The notes: generated by a model not told the origin, from the letters alone. A stretch of DNA of 64,000 bases from Chalciporus piperatus (GCA_038093975.1 JBBPTG010000019.1:214188-278187), one strand, 5' to 3'; positions 18,883 through 29,981 are shown, counted from the stretch's first letter. Numbers and translations: made by a program.

Positions 18883-21440
18883 GTTACAACAATGTCCGCA
18901 TCAAAGACGGACACCAGTGGAAAGCCGCTTTCCTCACCCACAAAGGCCTCTTTGAACCGACTGTGATGTTCTTCGGACTGAACAACTCCCCAGCCACCTT
19001 CCAGCGCTTTATGAACGACTCTTTTCGAGACATGATAGCTGAAGGGTGGCTTGTCATCTATATGGACGACCTTCTCATCTTTTCTCCCGACAATGCTACT
19101 CACACCGCTCGCACACAACAAATCCTCGAACGGATGCAAGAGCTAGATCTCCATCTTCGTTTAGAGAAATGCAACTTCGCCGTAAACGAAGTAGAATATC
19201 TTGGCATGATCGTCCGCCCCGGGGAGCTTGCCATGGATCCCGTCAAACTCGACGGCATCTCTCAATGGCCCATTCCCACTACCGTCAAAGAAGTTCGCTC
19301 ATTCCTTGGCTTTGCCAACTTCTATCGACGCCCCATCCCAAATTACTCCTTAGTCGCCCGCCCTTTGATCGATCTGACCAAAAAGGATCATCGATGGGAC
19401 TGGAACAATGCCTGCCAAGATGCCTTCGCTCGCCTAAAACAGATGTTCCTGGCGAAACCCGTCTTACGCTTCCCAGACCTTTCCAAACCCTTCGCCATCG
19501 CAACCGATGCCTCTAAATTTGCCTCTGGAGGTATACTCCTCCAAACTGACGCCAACGGCGATTGGCACCCCTGTTCCTACCTCTCCCAATCCTTTGGTGA
19601 CGCTGAACGGAACTACGATATCTATGATCGTGAACTCCTCGCCGTGATCCGTGCACTTAAAACCTGGCGACACTATCTCCACGGCTCTCCCTTCCCTGTC
19701 CAAGTCTTCACTGATCACAAAAACCTGACCTACTTCCGCCAACCCCAGAATCTAAACCGTCGGCAAGCCCGCTGGCTCCTCGATCTTGCTGACTTTGACC
19801 TGAAAATGATTCATGTTCCTGGCTCATCCCTCGCCGGTCCCGATGCCTTATCTAGGCGTGCTGATCACTTTCCCATCAACGCCGATGACAATGCGGGTAC
19901 CACTCTACTACCACCCTCCCTATTTGTCCGTGTCATCGACGCCGCCATGAACAACCACATTTCCAGTCTTTCCAAAGATGACCCGTTTCTCCTCACCGCA
20001 TTACAAGCCATTGACGGCGATATCCCAACGCCATTCCGATCCCGGCTGGCTGACTGGCAGATGAATAACGGTGTCCTGACCTACCAAGGTCGCGTTTACA
20101 TTCCACCGGACGAAAACTTACGTCGCACTGTCGTCCAACGCTGCCATGATCACCCCACCGCCGGCCACCCGGGTTATCTCAAAACTAGACAACTGGTTAC
20201 TGCTGAATTCTGGTGGCCCGGTCTTGCACAGTTTGTGCGCAAATATGTCGAAGGATGCGCAACCTGCCAGCAAAACAAAGCGAACACGCATCCAACTACT
20301 CCACCCTTGATGCCCATACCGTCAAGAAGCTCCAAACCATTCCAGCAAGTGTCCTGTGACCTAATCACCGACCTGCCCATTTCCAATGGCTTCGATTCTC
20401 TATTGGTCGTGGTCGACCACGGGCTTACAAAGGGGGTAATTCTCTGCCCTACTAAGAAAACTGTCACCGCCGAAGGGATTGCCTCCCTCTTTTTCCACAA
20501 AGTCTACCTGAGATTCGGTCTTTACGACAAAATCATCAGCGACCGTGGACCACAATTCGCATCCGAGTTCGCTCGTGAACTAGGACGAATCCTTGGATAC
20601 GACCTTTCCCTCTCCACCGCCTACCATCCCCAATCCGATGGGGAAACTGAACGTGTCAACCAGGAAGTAGAAACCTATCTCCGAATCTATTGTGGAGATA
20701 ACCCCATATCCTGGGCTGATTCTATCTCCCACGCCGAATTTGCACACAATCATCGACCCCACTCTGTCACCGGCAAATCCCCGTTCTATCTCATGATGGG
20801 ATATGAACCCCGTCCTCTTCCTTCAGTAATTGCTGACTCCGCTCTACCCGCTGTCGAACTTCGCCTTCACTCCCTCACTGCTGCCAGAGACGAAGCACTC
20901 GCCTCACACGAGCTTGCTAGACAAGTGATGTCCGCACGAACTCGACAGAAGTTCAAACCATTTGCCAAAGGAGACAAAGTCTGGCTAGAAGCAAGAAACC
21001 TCAAACGGTCCCTCACTTCCCCAAAGTTCGCCCCGAAACGAGAAGGACCCTTTACCATCACGCAGGTCTTATCCCCACTATCTTATAAACTCCGCCTCCC
21101 ACAAACGTGGAAAATCCACCCCGTGTTTCATGCTTCTCTGTTATCGCCCTATCGCGAAAACCCCGTACACGGACCGAACTTCCCGGCTCCACCACCTGAC
21201 TTGATAGAAGGCGAAGAAGAGTATGAGATCGAAAAGATTCTCCGACACCGAAGTTTCTCCGGACGCTACTCGTACCTGGTTCGCTGGAAAGGATATACTG
21301 CTGACGAAGATCGCTGGCTCAAAGAGACAGACCTTACCCACGCCAAGGACGTTCTTGAAAACTATAAGAGAGCTCATCCATCCGCATTCCCTTCTTCCTC
21401 AAGATCCCCATCTTCTGTCAGACACAAAACTCGCCGCTGA
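18883..21440 (+). pseudogene. Gyp-B (3' half): RT palm to chromodomain
   Basis: The frame starts inside RT at GYNNVRIKDG and continues with YMDDLLIF (about 19056), RNase H ATDASKFASGG (about 19500), integrase zinc motif HPTAGHPGYL..CATCQQNK (about 20155-20275), the DDE core (CDLITDLPISNGFD, SDRGPQFAS, SDGETERVN) and a chromodomain (EEYEIEKIL..YLVRWKGYTADEDRW, 21215-21320) that in chromoviruses binds modified histones. The upstream codons seen at 18870-18882 come from the Gyp-E LTR. No stop interrupts it. It complements the minus-strand 5' half at 3131-4402, with about 26 residues missing. Confidence 0.85.
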
Positions 21441-22091
21441 AACTATGTCTGCTCCTACTACCCCTTCGTCAACCACTATGTCTTCCATCTCTTCTCTTTC
21501 TCGTTCTTCTTCTTCTCCTACTTACCCCCCTGGTTTACCTATTCGTTCTCTACCTATTCAACCCACTCGTCCCTCTTCCCCCGAACCCGCTAGCCCAACC
21601 GTCGCTGAGGCTGGATGGAATACCACTGGTCTTCCACTAAACCCCGCTGGATGGCCAGTCTTACAGGAAGACCTAGATGCCCCCACTCATATTGCCGCTA
21701 TTCCCACCGTCAGAGTCTTGTCCGTTGAATTACCACTCGCCGCCCATCGTCTTCGTGACGAGTTGATGGACAATGCCGTCATGGATCGTATGTCCCAATT
21801 CTTACTTGACTCACGTCTCTCTGTACCCATCGGCGCCCACCTTGATCTGGGGTCACCCCTCTTTGCCCTCTACCGTGCCTACCTGCAAGCATCTCGTCTC
21901 GCCAATCTTCCTCCTTCCCTGACGACGGTTCACCAAGCTCATTCAGAAGCTGCCTCCCTCCGCAACATCCACGGTGATCTAATTACCAACCTCAGCATTG
22001 CTCTCTATGAGCTACGGATGCCGGAGTTTCTGAATGACCTAGATCGCTACCTCAGAGAATCCGCCTCTGCGGCTCAATCTCCAACCCCTGT

Positions 22092-22780
22092 TAGTGTTTA
22101 AAAGTCCAGTTACATAACTGGAAAAAAACCGAAACTTAACTGAACGGGAGCGAAATATAACTGAAACTGGGTGAAAAATTGTAACTGGTTACATCCAGTT
22201 TCAGTTACAGTTTTGTCACTTCCAAAATTTTACAAAACTGTACACAAACTGGTTATAACTGGTTATAAATAATAACCTATATATGGTCATTTATCACTAT
22301 TTTTCCTGATTTTTTACAAATTCTTCCGACCTTATTTGACTTTCTTTCTGAATATTGAAGTAAATTGATGAAATGACTGATTGAAACACACTCTACTCAA
22401 ATACACATGTTAATTTGCACTGCTGAGACTATATATTTGCTTGTATTTTACTTAACTTGTCCTCCATTCCAATGCTATATCCACCAAAACATATGATAAT
22501 CATGGCAATATAATAAAATGAGCATATCTTCTCAAGGACTGAACCAAATCACATGATCCAGGGGTCATTTTAAAGCTACGAATCAGGGCTTTCTAATGTT
22601 TGTCCAGTTATTACAAAAAACCGGTCACAAACCGGTTACAAACTGGACCATAACTGATATGACAGTTATGTAGAGTTTCAGTTCAGTTAAACTGATTTTG
22701 CCGAAATTGATAACCAGTTACAGTTACAGTTTTGTCAAAAGAGGTACAAAAACTTAACTTAACTGGACTTTTAAACACTA
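22092..22780. mobile_element. hAT-like MITE (689 bp) with 8 bp target duplication
   Basis: Tips TAGTGTTTAAAAGTCCAGTTA and its complement ending TTTTAAACACTA. The flanking 8 bp ACCCCTGT is present on both sides (22084-22091 and 22781-22788). An 8 bp duplication and a TAGTG-type terminus are hallmarks of the hAT superfamily. Inside there are many AACTGG/CCGGTT motifs and no ORF, so it needs a transposase in trans. Confidence 0.85.
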
Positions 22781-22904
22781 ACCCCTGTCATCGGAGTTTC
22801 TACCTCATCTCTCCCCTCGTCGACTCCTTCCGCGTCTAGCTCCCCTTTGAACGATGAAGAGGAAGCAGTCTTCTTTCGTGCAGAACGTAACCTTATCGTA
22901 AGTG

Positions 22905-23195
22905 ACTGGGTATGACTCATACTGACTACTAGCCAATGGCGTAACTAGCTCTACTGCGGAATGAGTAAGCGTGAGTCATATGATGAGTAATGCTGACTGA
23001 TGCTGACGAATGAGCGGTGAGTCATCAGTTAGTAAGCGAAGGTCTAGACCTAGCTTATGTAAGTAAGTCACGTGATGCGATAAGATAAGATAACAAAAGA
23101 GAAAGTGAAACGACTAAGTCCAAGAAACGAAGAGAAACCTAGTAAGCGTAATGGAATGTAGGGGTGATTAGGATAAGGAATGGAGCGTTCGTAAC
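22905..23195 (-). repeat. Partial Gyp-D-family LTR
   Basis: The minus strand begins TGTTACGAACGCTCCATTCC at 23195 and matches the Gyp-D LTRs through the TCTTATCTTATCGCATCACGTGAC block, but the TATA half and the CA end are missing. It lies in the third ORF of Gyp-B. Confidence 0.7.
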
Positions 23196-23418
23196 ATCAA
23201 CCAATACCAATCGAGCTGCTCGACGCCCCCCTCCACTCTATACCCGTATCTCGGGTGAGGCTAATTCACGCGACGATGACGACGCCACTCTCTATGACGG
23301 AGATGATCCAACCGACGATGTCGGATATGCAAACATGACCGGTTCTCCAGGTCATTACGGGTTGAGCATTTGACTAGTTTTTATCTTCGTCGATGACTTG
23401 ATTCTAATACGGGGGTAA

Positions 23419-23886
23419 TGTTACGATCACTCATTCTTTCTTTCTTTGTCACCTTGTACTAAGTCCTAGTCGCTGGTTCAAGTCCTGCCTAGGCCTCTCA
23501 TTTCTTACCTTGCTTTAGTCAGCGAACATTCCTTAATGTTCTTTCACCTTCCACGCTTCGTCATCGCTGACTCGTATGCTTACCGAGCATGACTCATTCC
23601 TTTCGTCATGACTTGTTCTTACGTATTCCGACTTGTTCTATGCCTGCCCTTAACTCGTTTCTTCACTTATATAAACCTTCGAGTTTCCTCCTGTAACCCT
23701 AACTTAGACCTACGCAATCTAGCTTGGTCATTCCTCGTTTCCTTGAACCCTCTGAGAGTCACCGTCCCACTCTTGAACGGACGCTAGGCCTTAACGTGGA
23801 CATCCCATCGTTAGGCTACCTTTGAAACCCTTGTCTTTGACTAGGCTTTGCGTCTACGCTTTGACCTACCCGGTATAAGCGTAACA
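23419..23886 (+). repeat. Gyp-B 3' LTR (468 bp)
   Basis: TGTTACGATCACTC ... GGTATAAGCGTAACA, preceded by a G-rich polypurine-like tract ACGGGGGTAA (23409-23418). It pairs with the LTR at 5818-6286 on the opposite strand. A TATATAA lies near 23669. Confidence 0.85.
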
Positions 23887-24094
23887 ATCTCTGCATTTCA
23901 CATATGTCCAAATGCGGTAATATTATGTATTTAAAATCATTAAATTTGTCGCTTTGAACTGGTTCTGAGCACAACCGGTTGTTGGCAGTTTCAGTCCAGT
24001 TGCCTGAGATCTGAGTAAGTAAAAGACTGGTCCGGGTCCGGTTACCTCAAAAAGTGGTCAAAAAACCGGACCGGACCGGACTTTTAAACACTAC
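23887..24094. mobile_element. hAT-like MITE end fragment
   Basis: Ends CCGGACTTTTAAACACTA like the element at 22092-22780, with CCGGTT/GGACCGG motifs upstream. Its start is cut by the Gyp-B LTR at 23886, implying that Gyp-B had inserted into a hAT-like element. Confidence 0.6.
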
Positions 24095-24194
24095 TCATCA
24101 TCACCATGGTTTTCATCTTCAGCTTGTCGATGGTGTCACCGATTTCACTCAACTCAGTTGACCATTCCTGGTTGGCGCGAAGGACCACTACATT

Positions 24195-24645
24195 TGTTAT
24201 GATTGCTCACAACACGGCGGGGACTTAGGTCACACTAGACCTTGCGAAGGATAAGCTGAGTACTAAAACTTAATGACGGTGAAGTCACAAATGGATTAGA
24301 CTGGGGTCTGTGATAAGTACAGGGCTACTTATATACTATTGAGATGTGCGCACAGACCAACAGCCGAATAAGGAAATCACAAAGGAAAAGATAGAGAAGG
24401 TAAATGAAACGATGATAAGAAAAGATACCAGGCACGGACTAGGGTCTAGGCCATGACATCATTGCTGACTCATCTAAGTCTGGACCTTTGTCATATGACC
24501 TGATTATGTAATATATCATGTAATGCTACAGGGACTACCGGAGCAGATAAAGATGAATCCGGCTTGACCCCTAACTTGTAGACAAAGTCCAGTGTTTGAA
24601 TACCATTGTAGGCAAAAGTTTGAAAAGTTTTTAAATACTATAACA
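24195..24645 (-). repeat. Gyp-C2 3' LTR (451 bp)
   Basis: A Gyp-C-type LTR in minus orientation: TGTTATAGTATTTAAAAAC at the high-coordinate end (24645) to a CATAACA-like end at 24195. It follows the chromodomain end of the pol fragment. The flanking pentamers (ACATT and GGAAC at the other LTR) do not match. Confidence 0.8.
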
Positions 24646-24656
24646 CTATCCCCTCT

Positions 24657-25860
24657 CTAGGAATCGCATTCCAGGCGATTCGGCAATTTCCGCACAGGAA
24701 CCTCTGTCAGATTTTCGTATTTCTGAAACAAGGCAGAGAAATTTCCCATGGTCATGTTAATGCGGCGTGGGGCGGACGGGTGCTTTTTGTGAAAAGCTTT
24801 GACAGCTTCGGGTGCATTTGACAAATGCGCTGCCTTTTCCCATGTACGGTCCGATATATCCCAGCCTTTCCAATGAACCAGGTACTCTAACTGTCCTTGT
24901 TTAACCTGAGACTTCACTACGTAATCCACCTCGTACTCTTCTTCTCCTTCTTGGTTGACTATCAACCAGATCCGGAAGACGGACCGGTTGCCCTTCCAAT
25001 GGTTCTTTAGCCGGTTTGACCCTTTGACATTAACCGTGGGATGGATGTGGATGGAATTGGGCAAGTCTAGTGTGACTGCATTGGGAAGGACCTTCATGAT
25101 CTGATAAGGTCCAATCCAATTTTGTGTTATCTTTTTGGAAGGATAGGGGAGTTTGAGATTGTCCGTGGATAACATAACGAAATCTCCAATTTGATAATCT
25201 GGAGCTTCAGACCGATGCTTGTCTGCTTGCTCTTTCATCCGGTTCTGAGTTTCTTCCAGCGCCTGCTCTACTTCTTTGTGTGCCTTTCCACATTTCTCTA
25301 GGAATACACCAGCCGGAGATGAATCGCCTTCGAATCCCATGCCATGATGCGTGGGAAATAGTTTTTTGTTATAGCGAAGGGGATCGTTCCGGTGGCAGTG
25401 GAAAGGGAGGAATTATGATGGAACTGTGCTATCTTCAACCAATCAGCCCATTCCGTTTGACGTTTAGCCACGTAAGCGCGGAGATACTGCTGGAGTTCTC
25501 GGTTCATACGCTCCGTTTGGCCATCGGTTTGGGGGTGATAAGCGGTTGACAGCTTCTGTTCTATTCCTAGAAGGGTGCAAAGCTGTGAAGTAAACTCTGA
25601 TGCAAATTGCGGTCCTTGATCTGAAACAATCGAAGAGGGAAGTCCGTGTCTACACCAAACATTTCTCTAAATAGAATAGCTAGTTCTTTCGAAGAAATTG
25701 TCTTTTTACAAGGTATGAACTCGACTTCTTTAGAAAAGCGATCTACAATTACACAAATAGCATCAAAGCCACGTGATTTGGGGAAACCTGTGGTAAAGTC
25801 TATAGATATATATATCCTTCCAAGATTCTTTTGGAACTGTAAGGGGAATTAATTTGCCAG
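24657..25860 (-). pseudogene. Gyp-C2 pol remnant (integrase core to chromodomain)
   Basis: A minus-strand fragment nearly identical to the last third of the Gyp-C pol at 44700-45908: integrase end (NRELQQYLRAYVAKRQTEW), linker and chromodomain (EEYEVDYVV..WKGWDISDRTW). An 8 bp tandem duplication (GCATCATG near 25345) shifts the frame just before GFEGDSSPAG, and further small indels break the integrase. The rest of pol and all of gag are deleted; the leader is joined directly at 25860. Confidence 0.85.
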
Positions 25861-26313
25861 CTGCCGGCTTACATTTCTACATATGACTCAGCCAAGGGGG
25901 CGGCGACACGCTTTTCCCTTGTCGCCCTTCGCTATTGGGCTCGACCCCAACACGGTCTTCAAATCAAATACTAACGTACAAGGGGTAACAGAAAGGGGGC
26001 ACTAAAGGCTGGCCCAAAATAGAAATGAAATTGCCAGAAGGCGAATGTGTGACGTCAACAGGTATTCACGTGAACCTGTGTGATGTCTACAGTCAGAGGG
26101 CTAGCGCCTAAGCAGACCCCAAGACGTCTTGAACCACAAAAGAGCCCCTAGTGCACTATGGGGTGAAGCAACGTTATCCTTATTGACGGCGGACGACCAT
26201 ATAAACAACAGTGGGAGGAGTTGTTGTCTTCTGCGTGTCACGTATGCAAACAATGCTTTTAGATCCACTCTTTAGCCCTAGAGTCCAGGCAGTGTTTTCA
26301 AGTCTAATCCAAG
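25861..26313 (-). other. Gyp-C2 leader, fused to pol by a deletion
   Basis: Matches the 40235-40690 leader of Gyp-C in reverse complement, including the segment next to the LTR (CAAGTCTAATCCAAG). The join with integrase sequence reads TTGCCAGCTGCCGGC and shares GCT with both parents, as expected for deletion at microhomology. Confidence 0.75.
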
Positions 26314-26765
26314 TGTTATGATAAATCACAACACAGCGGGGACTTTAGGCAACACTAAGCCTAGCGAAGGATATGCTGAGTACTAAAACTTAATTGTGGT
26401 GAAGCAACAAATGGATTAGTCTGAGGTCTGTGATCAGTACAGGGCTATTTATATACCATTGAGATGTGCGCACAGACCAACAGCCGAATAAGGAAATCAC
26501 AAAGGAAAAGACACATAAGGTAAATGGAACGATGATAAGAAAAGGTACCAGGCACGGACTAGGGTCTAGGCCATGACATCATTGCTGACTCATCTAAGTC
26601 TGGACCTTTGTCATGTGACCTGATTATGTAATAGATTATGTAATGCTACAGGGACTACCGGAGCGGATAAAGATGAATCCAGCTTGACCCCTAACTTGTA
26701 GACAAAGTCCAGTGTTTGAATACCTTGTAGGCAAAAGTTTGAAAAGTTTTTTAAATACTATAACA
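26314..26765 (-). repeat. Gyp-C2 5' LTR (452 bp)
   Basis: TGTTATAGTATTTAAAAAAC (from 26765) to a CATAACA end at 26314, minus orientation, with the leader next to it. Similar to 24195-24645 and to the Gyp-C LTRs. Confidence 0.8.
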
Positions 26766-26967
26766 GGAACGAGCACTTTAGCCGATGCTTGCAAAAAACC
26801 GGTTGCAACCGGTTACAACCGATGAAAAACACTGAAAAAGACCAAAGAACGGCTTTTTGCGGTTTTGGTTCAATTAGACTGACATTTATGGATCAAAAAA
26901 ACCGGTCTTGGTTCGGTCTTTTCAAAAACCGCAAAAAGACCGGACCGAACCGGACTTTCAAACTCTA
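26766..26967. mobile_element. hAT-like MITE fragment rich in ACCGGT motifs
   Basis: Ends GAACCGGACTTTCAAACTCTA, a diverged form of the GGACTTTTAAACACTA tip, with GGTTTTTGAACCGG-type inverted motifs inside. The start is obscured by the Gyp-C2 LTR. Confidence 0.5.
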
Positions 26968-27004
26968 CTTTTAAATGTCAGAGAGGTAAACAACACAACT
27001 CACC

Positions 27005-27322
27005 AAGCCCACTGAGTCCCGCAGAGGCCAAGGCTGTGAAGAAACTGGAGCAGAAAGAAAAGACAGCAGCAGCAACTGCATTACTAGAGGAGGAAAAACG
27101 AGGTAAGTGTCCATGTGTGATACAAATACATGCTCACCATGCTGGCCAGCAACTTGCCAGAGGGTGGCATGGCTTCTCGCTCAAGAGAAAGCTGAGACCA
27201 GCCAAGAGGATGCTGACAGTGAGGATGCACAATCATCCCCCCATGTCAAACAGCGCAGAAAGGCCCAGGAAGAGGTTTCTCTCTCTCTTCTTGATGCGCT
27301 ACTTGGTGATGGCGATGATTTG
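27005..27322 (+). pseudogene. Fragment of a spliced, lysine/glutamate-rich coding sequence
   Basis: Reads EAKAVKKLEQKEKTAAATALLEEEKR, then a probable intron from GTAAGTGTCC (about 27102) to an AG near 27183, then EKAETSQEDADSEDAQSS and KAQEEVSLSLLDALLGDGDD, where an LTR begins. It looks like the coiled, acidic part of a transposon- or host-derived protein. No start or end is present, and identity is unknown. Confidence 0.35.
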
Positions 27323-27743
27323 TGTTACAGTTCATTTCCTCCACATGCACTCTAATGGACTTCAATGTTTCGTTTCTCTTATCTTATCTTATCTTTTGAT
27401 CTAACGATCACAGACACATGCTCATTCCCTTTCACCATTCACACAGTTGCCCATTATAGTCATATTCAATTCTCACCAGTACCAAAGCACTGCCTTGCAC
27501 TGCCCTTCATTGACATTTAATCTCTGTGCTGTGCACCTCATGTTTCACTTCTCTTCCATTCTGATACCTCATGGCTTTCATCTCTCTTATCTCGGCTATG
27601 CCTCACAGCTTCCTTATCTCGTTTCCATTCCCATGGGTTCAGGGTACATCCTTATTTAGCTCTTGTTACTGAGTTGATGTGGTTCCACTAGGGCATGTCA
27701 TCTGATGCAAGCGCTAGCTCATTGATTGAGTTGAGTCATTTCA
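27323..27743 (+). repeat. Solo LTR (421 bp) related to the Gyp-D/Gyp-E group
   Basis: TGTTACAGTTCATTTCC to TTGAGTTGAGTCATTTCA. The 3' part (GTTGATGTGG..CTAGGGCATG..GCGCTAGCTC) matches the solo LTR at 53164-53756, and the middle (ATCTCGGCTATGCCTCACAGC) matches Gyp-E. The flanking pentamers (ATTTG, GACGA) do not match. Confidence 0.7.
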
Positions 27744-27879
27744 GACGAGGCAATTCCGCAGTGAATTAATTGTATTACCATGCCACCAATCTTGGTTACT
27801 CAAAGGCTCACTGTTCGTCAGTGCAAAAGAGTTCCAATTCCTCTCGTTTGGAGGCCTCCGAGTGATGTAAATGAAGAAA

Positions 27880-28745
27880 CCCCACACAACCTCACAAGTT
27901 TTCCAGCAATAACTTGTGTGAATGCTGCCATCCTAGGTGAGTATCAATGACCTGATTGACAAATATCAAGGCCTGTTTGATCTGCTTCACCTCGGTGATC
28001 TCTGAATAAAAATCCAACGTCACAAAGTAGTGTGAGTTGTGAATAAGGCGGACTTCTTGGTAAATATTTTTCCTGTTGTTTTTAAGATTTAGGTGAAATC
28101 CCCTCAATGGGACAATGTGCAGTGAGCGGTGTATTTTGGCGAGTACGCTCAGGGTCATTGTGGCTGATGTCACATACAAAGGTACATCCATCAGGACAAA
28201 CAAACAAAGCTTAGTCAGCCTTGCATATGCAGGGCGGAAGTCACCACCCCACTGAACTATGCAATGGGCTTCATCAATCACAACCCCAAGCGAGTGTTTT
28301 TGGTAAACAGGTGAGCACAGAAGTCCGTTGAATCATGCACAATGGTTATCTTGGGTGATGTAAATATGATCTGGTATTGTTGCTCTTCAAGTGCCTTCTC
28401 ATTGGTGTAAGTATGGTGAGCTATCAGGAAGTGGGACTGCTTACCTGATGTACCTGACTCGTGTATAGGTATACCTGGTCCTCCTCGAGTGAGTTCAGTG
28501 GCGAGATAACCACAAGTATTTTGTTGGGACAGATCATCGAGAGCATAACAAAGGGTAGGCTCTTGCCAAACCCTGTCCCTGCAATGATGGTGCAGTCAAG
28601 TCCAAGATACAATGCCTCTGCAGCATCGAGCTGCCAGGAGTATGGTGGCTGATTACCACACCGCTTGAGGCATGCCATGGTGAGGGCTTTGTGGGTGTCG
28701 TCAGTGGAGTGATCAGAGGCTTTGGCGGCGAGTTCATGGGCTCGT
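27880..28745 (-). pseudogene. RecQ-like DNA helicase fragment, N-terminal part
   Basis: The minus strand shows PPYSWQLDAAEALYLGLDC (Q-motif region), AGTGFGKSLPF (motif I), VVISPLNSLEEDQ (Ia), then after an intron-like gap EEQQYQIIFTSPK, then VIDEAHCIVQWGGDFRPAY (motif II with the RecQ signature) and TSATMTLSVLAKI (motif III) and ALIFVNQVIDT (start of domain 2). RecQ helicases unwind DNA 3'-5'. Frame changes between TKNTRLG and VVIDEAH that no clean intron explains, and the absence of the C-terminal half, point to a decayed copy. The left side is cut near 27.88 kb, close to the solo LTR. Confidence 0.7.
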
Positions 28746-28913
28746 TGGAGGTTAGTAAAGGACTATTGTTTTTGCTCTACATGAGAGGCATTTTGAGTAA
28801 AGACAGTGGTCATCCTCGGACAGGGACTTCGTGATTTCAAGACATGCACGAAAACAGAAAGATCTCATCCAAAAGCAGTATTTTTGAAGCCTAATACGGA
28901 CAGGAGTGTGACA

Positions 28914-29027
28914 TGTGTAACTCAATGGTATAGTGCTCGACCGAAAGTCACCAGACGTTTTGGTCTTCGGAAGATCCCGAGGCCATCTGAGGCGAAGACC
29001 AAAATGAATGGTTCGAGACTAACACAC
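28914..29027 (+). other. tRNA-like sequence with internal 12 bp hairpin (possible tRNA pseudogene or SINE head)
   Basis: TGTGT at the start can pair with ACACA at the end. TAACTCAATGGTATAGTGC resembles a pol III A box and GGTTCGAGACT (29010-29020) a B box. Between them TTTTGGTCTTCG (28958-28969) and CGAAGACCAAAA (28993-29004) form a perfect stem where a tRNA would have its variable arm or intron. The T-stem pairs poorly, so it is unlikely to be a working tRNA. Confidence 0.35.
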
Positions 29028-29074
29028 AACATGGTCATGTGACCTGCTTGCATGAATTTTTCTAAGTCTAAGCA

Positions 29075-29290
29075 TTAGAGAAATAAGGCTACACCTTTGT
29101 ACACTTTTTATACACTATTTCCATATAATTTCCCACACTATTGACTACACTTGACTACACTTTTTTGTACACTGTAGCTACACTGATCCTAATAGACTTT
29201 CCCACACTTGTAACTAAACTTTTAGTCCACTTTTTTGTACACTTTATTACACATATTTCCTATAAACTTTGCTACCCTTTTAACGGGTTT
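29075..29290 (-). repeat. Inverted short array of the 15.2 kb satellite family
   Basis: Repeated CTACACTTTTTTGTACAC and TTTCCCACACT motifs, the reverse complement of the array at 15224-15945, with the border AAGTCTAAGCATTAG at about 29066. Confidence 0.8.
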
Positions 29291-29981
29291 TTCAAATGCA
29301 AGTTTGATAATTTTAGTACATCAGAAATAGACTCATATAGCATCGGATGGCACCATAGTAGTCTATATAGCTTTTTGTGCATCATATGTGCACAAATAGC
29401 AACCTATTGCCATCTATGGCATAGAGTATTTTTCCTGATGCAAGTGCCTCACGGACTTTTCATTTCTGACACCAGCCCTGGTAACTCACCTCTTGGGTGA
29501 TGTTATTAAGGAGTTTTACATGTTCACTCTCAATGTTGAAAATACCGGTCAGAAGGTAAGTCAATGGAGTATGCCCACAAATATTTACTCACATAGCTGC
29601 AGCAAAGTCATTCTCTGAATCAAAGCACCTTGTCAAAAATCTGTGTATGTATGTTCCACTCAAACTACATGTGTTATTGATATCACACAGTGAAATTCAA
29701 ACAGATGATCTCATCGAGAGTAATCGGCCAGATCTAACTGACTACAAAAGGTAAGTCTCCTCAGTCATTTGCATTTTAGCTACATACTCTAATTAATCAG
29801 CAGCTGTCCAGTTGTGCCTTGTAAGGTGCTGTGCAAACATCAGGAAAAACCCTGTATGTCATAGCCAGTCATTTGTAGTCATATGTGCACCTATGACTTA
29901 TTTGTGCACTTTTGTAAACAAATGGAACAATTTATGTACATATGGATCTTTTTTGAATCGACATTGTAGCATCTACAACTA
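29291..29981. other. AT-rich spacer without a supported gene
   Basis: Short frames and intron-like signals (GGTAAGTCAATGG at about 29551, AAGGTAAGTCTCC at about 29749) suggest remnants of spliced coding sequence, but no motif is recognisable. The Plavaka coding end follows. Confidence 0.4.

Larger units (their letters stand above)
21445..23373 (+). pseudogene. Gyp-B third ORF, split by a hAT MITE and an LTR fragment
   Basis: An ATG five bases after the pol stop opens a frame rich in Ser/Thr/Pro (MSAPTTPSSTTMSS) followed by an ordered helical part (VELPLAAHRLRDELMDNAVMD, LYRAYLQASRLANLP). At 22092 a hAT-like MITE interrupts it. Skipping the element and one target duplication keeps the frame (PTPV|IGVSTSS) to about 22914. 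A minus-strand LTR fragment (22905-23195) follows, then an acidic C-terminal part (DDDDATLYDGDDPTDDVGYA) ending at 23373, just before the 3' LTR. Function unknown; it is not env-like, as no membrane segment is seen. A similarly placed extra ORF occurs in Gyp-D. Confidence 0.6.
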
